A stretch of DNA of 25,412 nt, taken from UBA4722 sp044221135. Lineage in GTDB: Bacteria; Pseudomonadota; Gammaproteobacteria; DSM-16500. The notes beneath the pieces are model-generated. The model worked only from the letters and a program-made list of their open reading frames with translations. It searched no databases and was not told the DNA's origin. The DNA is taken from the NCBI GenBank assembly GCA_044221135.1, contig JBGAPT010000028.1, positions 1-25,412 of the forward strand. Reading direction: 5' to 3'. Positions within the stretch are counted from its first letter, which is position 1, and the number at the start of each line of letters is the position of its first letter. Made by a program: the position numbers and the translations under genes. Below are positions 1 through 7,955 of this stretch, one piece after another.

Positions 1-34
1 CATAAAAAATAATTTTGAAAAGGAATAAATTTAA

Positions 35-535
35 ATGTCGGATTATGAAATCATTCCCATTACTGAAAAGCATATCGAAAGCTTTCGTGCTGCTGTAGGG
101 AGCGTTGCAAGAGAACAGAAATATTTGTCTTTTTTAGACGCACCATCGATAGAAATGACACGAACTTTTGTTTCGGAAAATATTCGAGATCATTGGCCAC
201 AATATGTCGCTATCAATAAAGATAAAGTGGTTGGCTGGTGTGATATTACTTCACTTCGCCGCCCTGTTTTGGCACATTCAGGTGTATTAGGCATAGCAGT
301 ACTGGCAGAATATCGGGGCCAAGGAATTGGTCAGGCATTACTACGGGTTACGATAAATAAAGCAAAAGAAATAGGATTGACACGCATTGAATTAACAGTA
401 CGTGAAAAAAATGAACTTGCAATTGCTCTCTATAAAAAATTCGGATTTGAAATTGAAGGACGGCATCGTAATGCGGTACAAATAAAAGGGGTATATGAGA
501 GCAATCTTAGCATTGCGTTGTTATTCGAAGAATAA
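35..535 (+). CDS. GNAT family N-acetyltransferase
   Basis: This 166-residue protein is a single GNAT domain, which would transfer an acetyl group from acetyl-CoA to an unidentified amine substrate. The acetyl-CoA binding motif is visible as EYRGQGIGQALL at about residues 92-103. It is followed by the helix and strand typical of the fold and by NELAIALYKKFGFEIEGR near residue 125, the usual RimI/YhhY-like C-terminal signature. The length is normal for a one-domain GNAT. An AAGGA sequence lies about 10 bases before the ATG. The next gene is a second, divergent GNAT 12 bases downstream on the same strand, so the two are probably co-transcribed. The substrate cannot be read from the sequence. Confidence 0.85.
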   Translation: MSDYEIIPITEKHIESFRAAVGSVAREQKYLSFLDAPSIEMTRTFVSENIRDHWPQYVAINKDKVVGWCDITSLRRPVLAHSGVLGIAVLAEYRGQGIGQALLRVTINKAKEIGLTRIELTVREKNELAIALYKKFGFEIEGRHRNAVQIKGVYESNLSIALLFEE

Positions 536-547
536 AGGTGAAAAAGG

Positions 548-1084
548 ATGAATAATATAATTTTAGTTCCTTTGCACAAAAGCGATTTAAATGAGGTTGT
601 TGCAGCATTCGATAAAATTGGCTGGAACAAGCCCATTGCTACCTATGAAAAGTATTTAGAAGAACAAACAATGGGAGAACGTTCGATTTTTATTGCGAAA
701 TGCCATGACAAATTTTGCGGCTATATCACACTTAAATGGCAATCTGAGTACCTACCCTTTAAAGACAAAGATATTCCAGAAATATCGGACTTAAATGTCT
801 TGCCTGAATATAGAAAACATGGAATAGGCACCCAATTGATACAAGCCTGCGAACGGTTAGGAAAACAAAAAGGAAAAATAGTCATTGGGATCGGCGTGGG
901 TTTGACAGAAGATTATGGCAGCGCACAACGATTGTATTTTAAGCTAGGATACATGCCTAATGGCAAGGGGCTTCATTATCAGAATAACCCTGTTCCACAT
1001 GGGACGTCTGTTACTGCTGATGATGATTTAACTATTTTTTTAATAAAAGAACTGTGTTCTGATGAGAAGAGAACGTTCATCTAA
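548..1084 (+). CDS. GNAT family N-acetyltransferase
   Basis: A 178-residue single-domain GNAT. The cofactor motif appears as LPEYRKHGIGTQLIQACE (about residues 85-102). It is followed by GSAQRLYFKLGYMPNGKG, the conserved terminal element of the fold. It starts 12 bases after the upstream GNAT, with AAGGTGAAAAAGG before its ATG, so the two form a short operon. The residues after the last motif, including NNPVPHGTSVTADDDLTIFLIKEL, resemble small GNATs that end in an acidic stretch and an LTIFLIK-type strand. The substrate is unknown. The two neighbouring GNATs are not close copies of each other, so this is not a recent tandem duplication. Confidence 0.82.
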   Translation: MNNIILVPLHKSDLNEVVAAFDKIGWNKPIATYEKYLEEQTMGERSIFIAKCHDKFCGYITLKWQSEYLPFKDKDIPEISDLNVLPEYRKHGIGTQLIQACERLGKQKGKIVIGIGVGLTEDYGSAQRLYFKLGYMPNGKGLHYQNNPVPHGTSVTADDDLTIFLIKELCSDEKRTFI

Positions 1085-1239
1085 CTGGATTATTATGCTA
1101 TCCTACATTTCCCCTTCTATTGTGCATTGAATTTTTTCTTATACCCTGATAATTTTAATTCACCTTTTGTATTGGCAAGGTTTGTTGCTATGGAGCATTG
1201 ATGATGGTGATTAAATTGATTCACCGTACGAGTTAAAAT

Positions 1240-1830
1240 ATGCTATTATTTTATTATCTAAATAAAATCGAATTGCCAAATCCAAAAATTGGATCTCATC
1301 ATGATGTGAGTAAGTATTTCTTAAAAAAAGAGATCATGACTTTATGAGATGCTATCGATTATGTATATCACTTACCTTATGGACGTACAACGAACAGAGA
1401 AAATTATCTACAAGTACTTGATGAAAACAGAGGCGCTTGTAGTACTAAACATGCATTAATTGCTACACTTGCCGAAGAACTATCTATTCCGCTAAAACTC
1501 ACTCTTGGTATTTTTTTCTTAACTCCGAAAAACACGCCAAAAATAACTTCTATTCTAGAACAGTATCATTTAGAAGCAATTCCTGAAGCACATTGTTACT
1601 TAAAATATAATAATCATATCTTAGATATTACTTTTCCTAACTCATCTGATTTTTTATTGAATTCTGACCCAGAGCAGGAAATAAATATGACGCCTCAACA
1701 AATTGGATTATATAAAATTGACAAACATCAAACTTTTATCAGGGAATGGATAAAGGGCAAGACAGATTTAAATTTTGATTTAATATGGATTGCCCGTGAA
1801 GAGTGGATTGGAAAATTAAGTCAAAAATAA
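1240..1830 (+). pseudogene. Transglutaminase-like (cysteine protease fold) protein, interrupted by an in-frame TGA
   Basis: Reading from the ATG at 1240 gives one continuous frame to the TAA at 1828-1830, except for a single TGA at codon 36 (1345-1347). The N-terminal part reads MLLFYYLNKIELPNPKIG. After the stop comes DAIDYVYHLPYGRTTNR, then a likely active-site region around ENRGACSTKHALIATLAEEL (Cys in ACSTKH) and PEAHCYLKY with a candidate catalytic His. This order resembles transglutaminase-like proteins, and TGA replacing a TGG Trp codon between MTL and DAIDYVYHLPYGR would explain the break. No ATG follows the stop soon enough to give the whole conserved domain. The gene is probably inactivated by one point mutation. 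Read-through or a sequencing error are the alternatives. No strong ribosome binding site is seen. Confidence 0.65.
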
Positions 1831-1905
1831 ATCATTCGATTTACGACTTTCTATGAATAGTCTTGTTAAGACTGCGAAGATTTATACTCTTGTGATACTA
1901 ATTTT

Positions 1906-2604
1906 TTATGGTTCATAATCAGTCGGCGCAACAAGAAAATCACGAATACAAATTGATTGAGGTTGGTGATATACCCACAATATCATCTCAGCAAATTGTT
2001 TTGGACTAATAAAGTGATCTACATGATATTCATGCTCTTTCCACATAGGACTATGTATTTTTGCAGGAGCCAGATTGCAAAAGCGAATGCCATATTTTGC
2101 ATTGGCCATGCGCAAAGATTCAGTTAAGCTTTTTACAGCCGCTTTAGTCGCTGCATAGACAGCAAGATCAGGTCGTGATGTGCGATCCGATAAAGAACTA
2201 ATATTAATAATAGTCCCTCTTTTACGTTCTTGCATGCGAGGCAATATAATTTCAGTAGTATTAATGATCCCTTGCAAATTAATAGCAATTATTTTTTCAT
2301 GTTCAACATGATTATTATTAACAAAATTACCGTGCTTAGACACACCCGCATTATTAATCAAACAATCTGTTAAACCATATTGATCTTCAGCTTTCTGAAT
2401 GGCTTCTTTTAAAGCGCCATGATCAGTAACATCAACAGACTGACAAATAACATTCGGTAAATTCAATTGTTCCATTGCTTCCAGATTACGTGCCATTAAT
2501 GCCAATGGATAACCTGATTTTGAAAACTCAATGGCCATAGCAGCGCCTAATCCTGAGCTCGCACCGGTAATAACAATTAATGGTTTTTTCATATTTTCTT
2601 CCAT
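1906..2604 (-). CDS. Short-chain dehydrogenase/reductase (SDR)
   Basis: A classical SDR of about 230 residues, predicted to be a cytosolic NAD(P)-dependent oxidoreductase. The cofactor motif TGASSGLG is near the N-terminus, NNAG is at about residue 85, and the catalytic Ser and YxxxK appear as NISSLSDRTSRPDLAVYAATKAAVK at about residues 134-158. The ATG at 2604 gives MEENMKKPLIV. The second Met (2592) follows GGAAGAAAAT at good spacing and begins right before the beta strand, so it is the more likely start. The gene lies 31 bases downstream of the epimerase gene on the same strand and may share its transcript. The substrate cannot be inferred. Confidence 0.85.
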   Translation of the reverse strand: MEENMKKPLIVITGASSGLGAAMAIEFSKSGYPLALMARNLEAMEQLNLPNVICQSVDVTDHGALKEAIQKAEDQYGLTDCLINNAGVSKHGNFVNNNHVEHEKIIAINLQGIINTTEIILPRMQERKRGTIINISSLSDRTSRPDLAVYAATKAAVKSLTESLRMANAKYGIRFCNLAPAKIHSPMWKEHEYHVDHFISPKQFAEMILWVYHQPQSICIRDFLVAPTDYEP

Positions 2605-2635
2605 TTCAATATCTTATTTTTTATATTTCATAAAA

Positions 2636-3313
2636 TCAATGCTGTTTTATCAAGCTCATCGGAATACCAATATCCGCAATATGCACATGACCTATAAATT
2701 CCTTTGCTAAAGGTGAGATAAATCCTTTTTTCATGCCAAAAAAAGTGACAGTATGTTCTGCTTTAACGGTGACACCTAATGTTTCACCTGTATCACAATC
2801 CAATCCGGATGGAACATCAATAGATAAAATATGCGATGCAGAATCATTCATTGCCATCATGATTTTATCAAAAGGCGCTTTGACCTTACCATTAAACCCC
2901 GTACCAAACAATGCATCAATGATCCATTCTGCTTGACTCATTAAATTATGCAATGATTTATCTAAGTCAGTGAACTCATGTAAGAGAATGATATGCAGCC
3001 CTGATTTTTTTATAATATTAAAATTAGTTTTTGCATCTCCTTCTAATTTCCCGGGATCAGCGCACAATAAAACTTGCACCGGCATCCCATGATTATCTAA
3101 ATGTCTTGCGACAACAAACCCATCTCCTCCATTATTTCCCTTGCCACAGCAAATTAAGATAGGGCCTTTGGGATATTGAGTTAATAAATAATCAACAACG
3201 CTTCGACCTGCATTTTCCATCAGGACAATGCTTGGTATCCCGAGCTTTTCCATGGCTCGACGATCTAACTCACGGCTTTCAGCGCGTGTTAAAATAAGAG
3301 AGTCTTTCTGCAT
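2636..3313 (-). CDS. nnrE: NAD(P)H-hydrate epimerase (YjeF N-terminal domain)
   Basis: A stand-alone YjeF_N domain of 225 residues. The family repairs hydrated nicotinamide cofactors by interconverting R- and S-NAD(P)HX so that the dehydratase can act. Visible hallmarks are ESRELDRRAMEKLGIPS at the N-terminus, the ligand-binding loop CGKGNNGGDGFVVARHL near residue 56, DALFGTGF near residue 137 and IDVPSGLDCDTGE near residue 165. Many bacteria fuse this domain to the NnrD dehydratase. Here the protein ends after the first domain and no NnrD is in the window, so the partner must be elsewhere or absent. It is divergent from the glutamine amidotransferase gene, with a 67-base gap between them. 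Confidence 0.88.
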   Translation of the reverse strand: MQKDSLILTRAESRELDRRAMEKLGIPSIVLMENAGRSVVDYLLTQYPKGPILICCGKGNNGGDGFVVARHLDNHGMPVQVLLCADPGKLEGDAKTNFNIIKKSGLHIILLHEFTDLDKSLHNLMSQAEWIIDALFGTGFNGKVKAPFDKIMMAMNDSASHILSIDVPSGLDCDTGETLGVTVKAEHTVTFFGMKKGFISPLAKEFIGHVHIADIGIPMSLIKQH

Positions 3314-3380
3314 TCTTATCTAGCCATATTATTTTCAAACTATTAGAATATCACCTAATAACTTTATCATGGAATAGAAT

Positions 3381-4100
3381 ATGCGAATACACATTATTAT
3401 TCATGCTTCATTTGAAAAGCCAGGCGTTATTGAAACATGGGCAACTCATCAAGGCCATACCCTTTCATACACTCACATTTACCGTGAAGAACAACTGCCA
3501 GAGAGTTCTCAAATAGATTTTCTAATCATTATGGGTGGCCCGCAAAGTCCTCTTGAATTAGACAAATACCCTTATTTGCGCGAGGAAATAGCTTTAACAA
3601 AATTAATTATCAACCAAAAAAAAGCAGTGCTCGGTATTTGCCTAGGCGCACAAATTATTGGTGAAAGCTTAGGAGCTAAAACGGAACGCAGCCCTAACAA
3701 AGAAATTGGCGTGTTCCCTATTTACCTAACAGCAGAAGGTGAGCAAGATCCCATTTTTAAACAGTTTTCGAAATCATTTGATGTCATGCATTGGCACAAT
3801 GATATGCCAGGTGTTCCTACTGGAAGCGCTTTATTAGCTTACAGTGAAGGTTGTCCAAGACAAGTTATTCGATATGCTAAATGCGTTTATGGTTTACAAT
3901 GCCATATGGAAATGACTGCTGAATTAGTACAAGGCATGACAGAACACTGCGCGGCAGATTTAAACTCTGGAAAATACGTTCAAGGCATTGAAAAAATGCG
4001 CTCCAGTAATTTTTCCACAATTAATGAAAAAATGATTTTGATTTTAGACCAGTTGACTGTTCTTGCTCAAAAAGAAATAAAAGAGCCTACCGCTGGTTGA
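3381..4100 (+). CDS. Class I glutamine amidotransferase domain protein
   Basis: A 239-residue protein made of one GATase1 domain, the type that hydrolyses glutamine to ammonia through a Cys-His-Glu triad. The nucleophile elbow is LGICLGAQ, with Cys87. The His and Glu of the triad are in GLQCHMEMT (His175, Glu177). MHWHNDMPGVPTGSALLA at about residue 136 is the usual substrate-loop segment of the GuaA-like stand-alone family. There is no synthetase domain, so it is not a full GMP synthase. The ammonia acceptor is unknown, and gamma-glutamyl hydrolase-like activity is an alternative. It converges on the HAD gene, with only 5 bases between their stop codons. Confidence 0.82.
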   Translation: MRIHIIIHASFEKPGVIETWATHQGHTLSYTHIYREEQLPESSQIDFLIIMGGPQSPLELDKYPYLREEIALTKLIINQKKAVLGICLGAQIIGESLGAKTERSPNKEIGVFPIYLTAEGEQDPIFKQFSKSFDVMHWHNDMPGVPTGSALLAYSEGCPRQVIRYAKCVYGLQCHMEMTAELVQGMTEHCAADLNSGKYVQGIEKMRSSNFSTINEKMILILDQLTVLAQKEIKEPTAG

Positions 4101-4105
4101 TCTTG

Positions 4106-4747
4106 TTAAGCTATTTGCTCATAGATTACGAATATATCCATCGGATCTTTAGCAATAAAATGAGGATTTTTTTCTAGAAGAATTTTTTCTGAATTAAATC
4201 CCCACGTCACTGCGATAGAACGAATATCACAGCCTCTCGCAGCTTCTATGTCCCGTGTTTTATCACCAATATAAAATGTTCTTAACCTATCCATTTTATA
4301 AGTCTTAATTATTTTTTTTAACACTCTTTTCTTGCCAAAAAAATTGGATTCGTTATGAATGCAATCGAACAAATTCTCCATATCATTCCATTTTAACCAT
4401 GCAGCAACATTCTCTAATGAGTTCGATGTTAAAATGCTTAAATTGACATTCATTTTATAAAGTTTTTTCACAGTTTCATTTAAGGTTACAAAAGATTTTA
4501 ATTTTTTTATTTCATTTCGCATCAATGCTCTTGCTTTAATCAAGACGCTTGGTAACTTATACATAGGAATTTTTAAATATTTTATCAATTCTTGCGAAGT
4601 ACAATCTCTTAATTGATCTATTTCATTATCATATATTTTCCGAAAATTAAACTCTTCTGACAAGAAATTAAATGTCTCGATAGCAGCATGAAAACTATCT
4701 ACTAATGTGCCATCAAAATCAAATATAAAATGAATATTATTTTTCAA
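4106..4747 (-). CDS. HAD superfamily hydrolase (phosphoglycolate phosphatase-like)
   Basis: A 213-residue HAD hydrolase, expected to be a Mg-dependent small-molecule phosphatase. Motif I is FDFDGTLVDS, with Asp10 and Asp12. Motif II is SILTSNS at about residues 103-109. Motif IV is YIGDKTRDIEAARGCD at about residue 164, followed by the typical AVTWGF. The start is unusual. The only codon that preserves motif I is TTG (4745-4747), placed immediately after the TGA of the upstream kinase-like gene and in the same reading frame. The two genes are therefore separated by one stop codon, and translation must be coupled or reinitiate. The substrate is not identifiable. Confidence 0.8.
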   Translation of the reverse strand: MKNNIHFIFDFDGTLVDSFHAAIETFNFLSEEFNFRKIYDNEIDQLRDCTSQELIKYLKIPMYKLPSVLIKARALMRNEIKKLKSFVTLNETVKKLYKMNVNLSILTSNSLENVAAWLKWNDMENLFDCIHNESNFFGKKRVLKKIIKTYKMDRLRTFYIGDKTRDIEAARGCDIRSIAVTWGFNSEKILLEKNPHFIAKDPMDIFVIYEQIA

Positions 4748-5278
4748 TCAAATTTCCAAAATTTCATAATACACGTTGAGTGAAGCCATTGATTTAATCT
4801 GTATGACCAGTAAATCTTGTCTGTCTTTCAGTAAATTTTTATATCTTATTCTGTTTTCAGGATAATTGAAAATGATCCATTTGATCAGCCAAAAGCTAAA
4901 TTCATGCTTAGCGCCAACCAATCGGCCTGGTCTATTTTTATCATTCTTAATAGACCTTAAAATATATCGAAATACAGCACTATAAACATTCGGATCAAGC
5001 CAAATTACTGAAGTTGCACGATCAATCCTAGATTTCATGCAAATACTATAATTTCCATCAATAATCCAAGCATCATTTTTAATAACATCCTTATGCTTTT
5101 CAATAAAAATATCATCTGATTGCCTTTGCCATTTTGAGTGTTCAATATGCGCATATTGATCCAGATGATAAGCAGGAATATTTAATTTTTTTGATAATGC
5201 ATCTGCAAGCGTCGATTTGCCGCTATTGCTACAGCCAATAATACATATCCGCTTTCCGAGTTCATTGAGATCAATCAT
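4748..5278 (-). CDS. P-loop NTPase, adenylate-kinase/FlaR-like
   Basis: A 176-residue P-loop protein with Walker A GCSNSGKST at residues 15-23, followed by LADALSKKLNIPAYHLDQYAH. This layout is typical of the small kinase-like proteins often labelled DNA topology modulation protein FlaR or AAA family ATPase. A second family signature is WIIDGNYSICMKSRIDRATSVIWLD (about residues 71-95), followed by an Arg-rich lid-like segment. A nucleotide kinase role is likely, but the substrate is unknown. It is followed, in the same frame and after a single TGA, by the HAD hydrolase. A kinase-like protein with a phosphatase-like protein suggests linked metabolism, though this is only an inference. Confidence 0.75.
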   Translation of the reverse strand: MIDLNELGKRICIIGCSNSGKSTLADALSKKLNIPAYHLDQYAHIEHSKWQRQSDDIFIEKHKDVIKNDAWIIDGNYSICMKSRIDRATSVIWLDPNVYSAVFRYILRSIKNDKNRPGRLVGAKHEFSFWLIKWIIFNYPENRIRYKNLLKDRQDLLVIQIKSMASLNVYYEILEI

Positions 5279-5302
5279 TGGCGTAACTCTTGCTTCGGAG
5301 AC

Positions 5303-5530
5303 TCATCTAACATTTTTTTGCATCATTTTATAATTCGCATACGTTTTTGGGCCTGACAAAGTCTTCGCTATTTTCCATGCCTTAATTGCACCCGCCCTCA
5401 TCTTTCCTTTTTCATTAGCAAAAAAATCTCTCATAAACTGGTTATACTTAAATTGGTCTCCAATAGGTACTCGATAACCAAGATTATTTCGTCGCGATTC
5501 TTCTGCCAACCATCCCCTTATTATTAACAT
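5303..5530 (-). pseudogene. C-terminal remnant of a SAP/DUF6434-type protein
   Basis: Starting at the ATG at 5530, this gives about 75 residues. The frame is open further upstream, through the 10-bp repeats, from a GTG at 5608. The readable part, GDQFKYNQFMRDFFAN followed by KAWKIAKTLSGPKTY, matches from memory the C-terminal tail of SAP domain/DUF6434 proteins. In these a ...QFEYN.Y.RDFF...P....AI..WK..K...G...Y block follows the DUF6434 domain. The SAP and DUF6434 domains themselves are missing. The upstream part that remains open is made of 10-bp tandem repeat and looks non-native. It is probably a truncated gene, although a small functional protein cannot be excluded. Confidence 0.5.
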
Positions 5531-5563
5531 AATACCATGATAAATATAGAAAATTTTATTTGT

Positions 5564-5613
5564 TGCACGATTCTGCACGATTCTGCACGATTCTGCACGA
5601 TTCTGCACGATTC
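5564..5613. repeat. Five tandem copies of a 10-bp unit (TGCACGATTC)
   Basis: The unit TGCACGATTC is repeated five times without mismatches from 5564 to 5613. It lies exactly in the gap between the stop of the AlbA_2-type gene and the DUF6434 remnant. Because 10 is not a multiple of 3, changes in copy number shift any frame read through it. The repeat may mark the deletion that truncated the DUF6434 protein. Confidence 0.9.
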
Positions 5614-5614
5614 A

Positions 5615-7030
5615 TTAGGCCTTAATCTTCCATAAAGCAGCGCGCCCCTTCCCTACTTGTTCGACCAAAAATAGCTTTTTCAATATAGCTAAGTCTGCTT
5701 TAACGGTTCGCAAACTTGCAACGTCATCTAGTTGATTAAATATTTCGTTAACATCCATAGACTGTCCGTTGGCTAAAATTTTTAAAATTTTCTCTTGTCT
5801 CTTATTCAACTCAGGCTTTTCAGAACGCCCTACTTTTCGCGACCCACCCATTACTTCTTTAAAACGGAATGTGACTGCAAACCCGCCTGAATATTCCTGA
5901 AACTCAGGCTCCGGTGTTCCATTCTCATTGCAATATCCAATCATACGGGTAGTACCTGTCCCCCACCCTTCAACCCAGCCACGTTCATAAAAAATAGTTG
6001 CGATCTCTTCGTTCCGTGGATAAGACTGATGGGTCCGCCTCAAATCTTCAATTTTTAGTTGTGGTGGCAGAGTACCATTATTCCAAATTTCTAATCTATC
6101 ATCGTAAATGGCCAATGCAATAGAAGCACTACGATTTGTATAATCACGATGGCTGACCGAGTTGACTAAAGCTTCTCTTAGCGCAAGCAGTGGAACAGCG
6201 GGTTGATCAATACGTTGTATTTTACCGGGTTCAAAAAAACTTGCGATTGGCAAATGACGAGTAGCAAATTCCATCGCTGCAGAAATAACCCGAAAAACAT
6301 TACCATAAACTCGCTGGTTATCAATAAAATCGCCTAGCTTATCAACGCCCCTAAATCGTGCCAATCTAATCATGCATTGATCATAGTCTGGCTTAACTTC
6401 CTTTGCATAAAGAACCATTGCTGCATTAATCAGTTTTTCATTTTGTAATAATTTTAGTTCTTCTAAAATATGTGTAATCTCGTAACTCAATACCTCCACG
6501 CTGATTCTATTCTTATCGACTCCTTCTTTGATGGTACGGCGTATTTCTTCATGATCAAGATCATTGATGCTGTACTTATCAACCGGCTGATCCTCCCAAG
6601 CATGATTTAATTGACCTCGTCGAACAAGCAGTTGTTCATAAAGATGTTGTGACATGATGCCAGTAGATGATTCAACACGCACATAAGAACGACCATCGTA
6701 GGTATACGGCGCATGTTTACCAGCCATGACTTGAAGCACAATAATAAACTTACCATCACTCAATGATTCATAATGGATATTGACCTCTTCATTTGCGGGA
6801 GATTCTATTTTTTTAAGCTCTCGCGCTATTTCCAAGCGGGTATTGTCTGTCACATGCTGACCTACTAATTGGCCATTATTTTTAACTCCAAATAATAGGA
6901 ATCCACCTTTAGCATTCAAAAAAGCGCAAACTGACTGACACGCCTTACCTAACTCACTCGTTGACGTCTTGAATTCAACCGATGGTGATTCGCCTGATAT
7001 AGCTAAATTTCTAATTTGGTTAATATCCAC
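5615..7030 (-). CDS. AlbA_2 (Schlafen-like) DNA-binding / RecG-C-like ATPase-fold transcriptional regulator
   Basis: A 471-residue protein with the common AlbA_2 plus HATPase_c_4 layout. Residues about 10-130 carry the AlbA_2 motifs ESPSVEFKTSTSELGKA, FLNAKGGFLLFGVKNNGQLVG and RSYVRVESST. The middle contains ALREALVNSVSHRDYT and WGTGTTRMIGYC, the signature of the GHKL-like domain found in proteins annotated as putative DNA helicase RecG C-terminal. A winged-helix domain closes the protein (about residues 405-470, LNKRQEKILKILANG...). The start is GTG, after AAGGCG at about 7 bases. It heads a leftward gene cluster. Members are usually annotated as transcriptional regulators. Its position next to the partition region suggests it could be accessory cargo, and its target is unknown. 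Confidence 0.82.
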   Translation of the reverse strand: MDINQIRNLAISGESPSVEFKTSTSELGKACQSVCAFLNAKGGFLLFGVKNNGQLVGQHVTDNTRLEIARELKKIESPANEEVNIHYESLSDGKFIIVLQVMAGKHAPYTYDGRSYVRVESSTGIMSQHLYEQLLVRRGQLNHAWEDQPVDKYSINDLDHEEIRRTIKEGVDKNRISVEVLSYEITHILEELKLLQNEKLINAAMVLYAKEVKPDYDQCMIRLARFRGVDKLGDFIDNQRVYGNVFRVISAAMEFATRHLPIASFFEPGKIQRIDQPAVPLLALREALVNSVSHRDYTNRSASIALAIYDDRLEIWNNGTLPPQLKIEDLRRTHQSYPRNEEIATIFYERGWVEGWGTGTTRMIGYCNENGTPEPEFQEYSGGFAVTFRFKEVMGGSRKVGRSEKPELNKRQEKILKILANGQSMDVNEIFNQLDDVASLRTVKADLAILKKLFLVEQVGKGRAALWKIKA

Positions 7031-7243
7031 AAAGTTCGCCTTGTATTAAGCATCCATCCCGTAAACATACCCTCTTCTATTGGAACTCATATTTTTTTCC
7101 TGTTCCGAATTCAAAAATTCTAGCTGTAAACGAACTATAACCCAACAAATTAATGGTCTTAAAGATAGATAATATTAATTAAGGGCTGAAACGTTCTACG
7201 TGAAACTTTTTTCTAGATTAGAATTGTACCCTACCACCTTATC

Positions 7244-7306
7244 GTTACCTGTTTTGTTATCTATTTGTTATCTATTTGTTACCTATATGTTATCTGATTT
7301 GTTACC
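7244..7306 (-). repeat. Array A: six GTTAYC boxes, 11-12 bp apart (inverted orientation)
   Basis: GTTACC or GTTATC begins at 7244, 7256, 7267, 7278, 7289 and 7301, with steps of 12, 11, 11, 11 and 12. On the minus strand each box reads GRTAAC, with the A/T-rich flank ATA or AAA seen in the other arrays. About one helical turn per unit places every box on the same DNA face, as for cooperative binding of a partition or replication protein. Confidence 0.85.
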
Positions 7307-7416
7307 TATTTAAAGCATTTCTAAGGTTAAATTGAAAAAATTAAAGCCAAATCGGCTATTAATTAGCCTTTTGAGCTTTTCATTTATAACGAGATATTTT
7401 ATTTTGCATCATAGCA

Positions 7417-7772
7417 GGTAACATATAGATAACATAACAAATAACATTACAAGTAACATATATACATTTATTAACGGGTAACAAAATAGGTAACATTACG
7501 TCATGCAGCAAGTAATGAAACTTTGAACAGACAAAATATAGTGCAAATTAACAGATAACAAATAGATAACAACTACACTAATATGTATTATTTATACCTT
7601 TATTACAGCTATATGTATATATTATTAATTAAATAATAGTCAGATCAATAACAGGTAACAAAAAATAAATTTTTATGATTAATAGGTAACAAATAGATAA
7701 CGTTTAAGATAACATTACAGATATCAATTTATAAGACATAACGGGCAACAAATAGATAACAAAACAGGTAAC
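7417..7772 (+). repeat. Array B: dispersed RGWTAAC boxes in short 11-12 bp phased runs
   Basis: This intergenic stretch upstream of parA carries boxes in runs. Starts are 7417, 7428, 7440 and 7452 (GGTAAC, GATAAC, AATAAC, AGTAAC); 7477 and 7489; 7554 and 7565; 7654; 7685, 7696 and 7708; and 7744 (GGCAAC), 7755 and 7767. Steps inside runs are 11 or 12. The fullest unit pair is GGTAACAAATAGATAAC. Orientation is opposite to array A. The 925-base gap before parA holds no convincing gene. Candidate roles are centromere (parS/parC-like direct repeats) or replication iterons. The R1 parC site, which is built of 11-bp direct repeats, is a precedent for the spacing. Confidence 0.85.
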
Positions 7773-7896
7773 GAAACTGCTCACAAAATTATTTAAACAA
7801 CCCAGGGAGCTACTTCCTGATAAATAGCACACCCTATTTATAATTATGAAATTTGATAACCTTCTTAAGAATCATAAATAATAATTAAATTAATGG

Positions 7897-7924
7897 TTGA
7901 CGATTTTTTAATATTTAATATAAA
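7897..7924 (+). promoter_or_regulatory. Candidate sigma-70 promoter of parA
   Basis: TTGACG at 7897-7902 and TATAAA at 7919-7924 are separated by 16 bases, about 30 bases before the parA ATG. It lies just downstream of the last box of array B (7767-7772), so a protein bound to the array could regulate it. Confidence 0.55.
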
Positions 7925-7955
7925 ATCTTAAACCATATAACAGAAGGAAAATAAT

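Noticed and set aside
1345..4750. Two in-frame TGA codons (1345-1347 and 4748-4750) might mean TGA is recoded as Trp.
   Set aside because: TGG is used for Trp throughout, and TGA ends many genes cleanly, including the ATGA overlaps of the transfer operon. Recoding is not supported.
5531..5608. Extending the DUF6434 remnant to a GTG inside the 10-bp repeats.
   Set aside because: The added residues are translated repeat and do not resemble the family. The ATG at 5530 is the better start.
7244..7772. The TAAC arrays as a CRISPR array.
   Set aside because: Units are 11-12 bp with no unique 30-bp spacers and no cas genes are present.
7790..7825. CAGGGAGCTACTTCCTG as a parS-like palindrome before parA.
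   Set aside because: The symmetry is imperfect and short, and only one copy is present.
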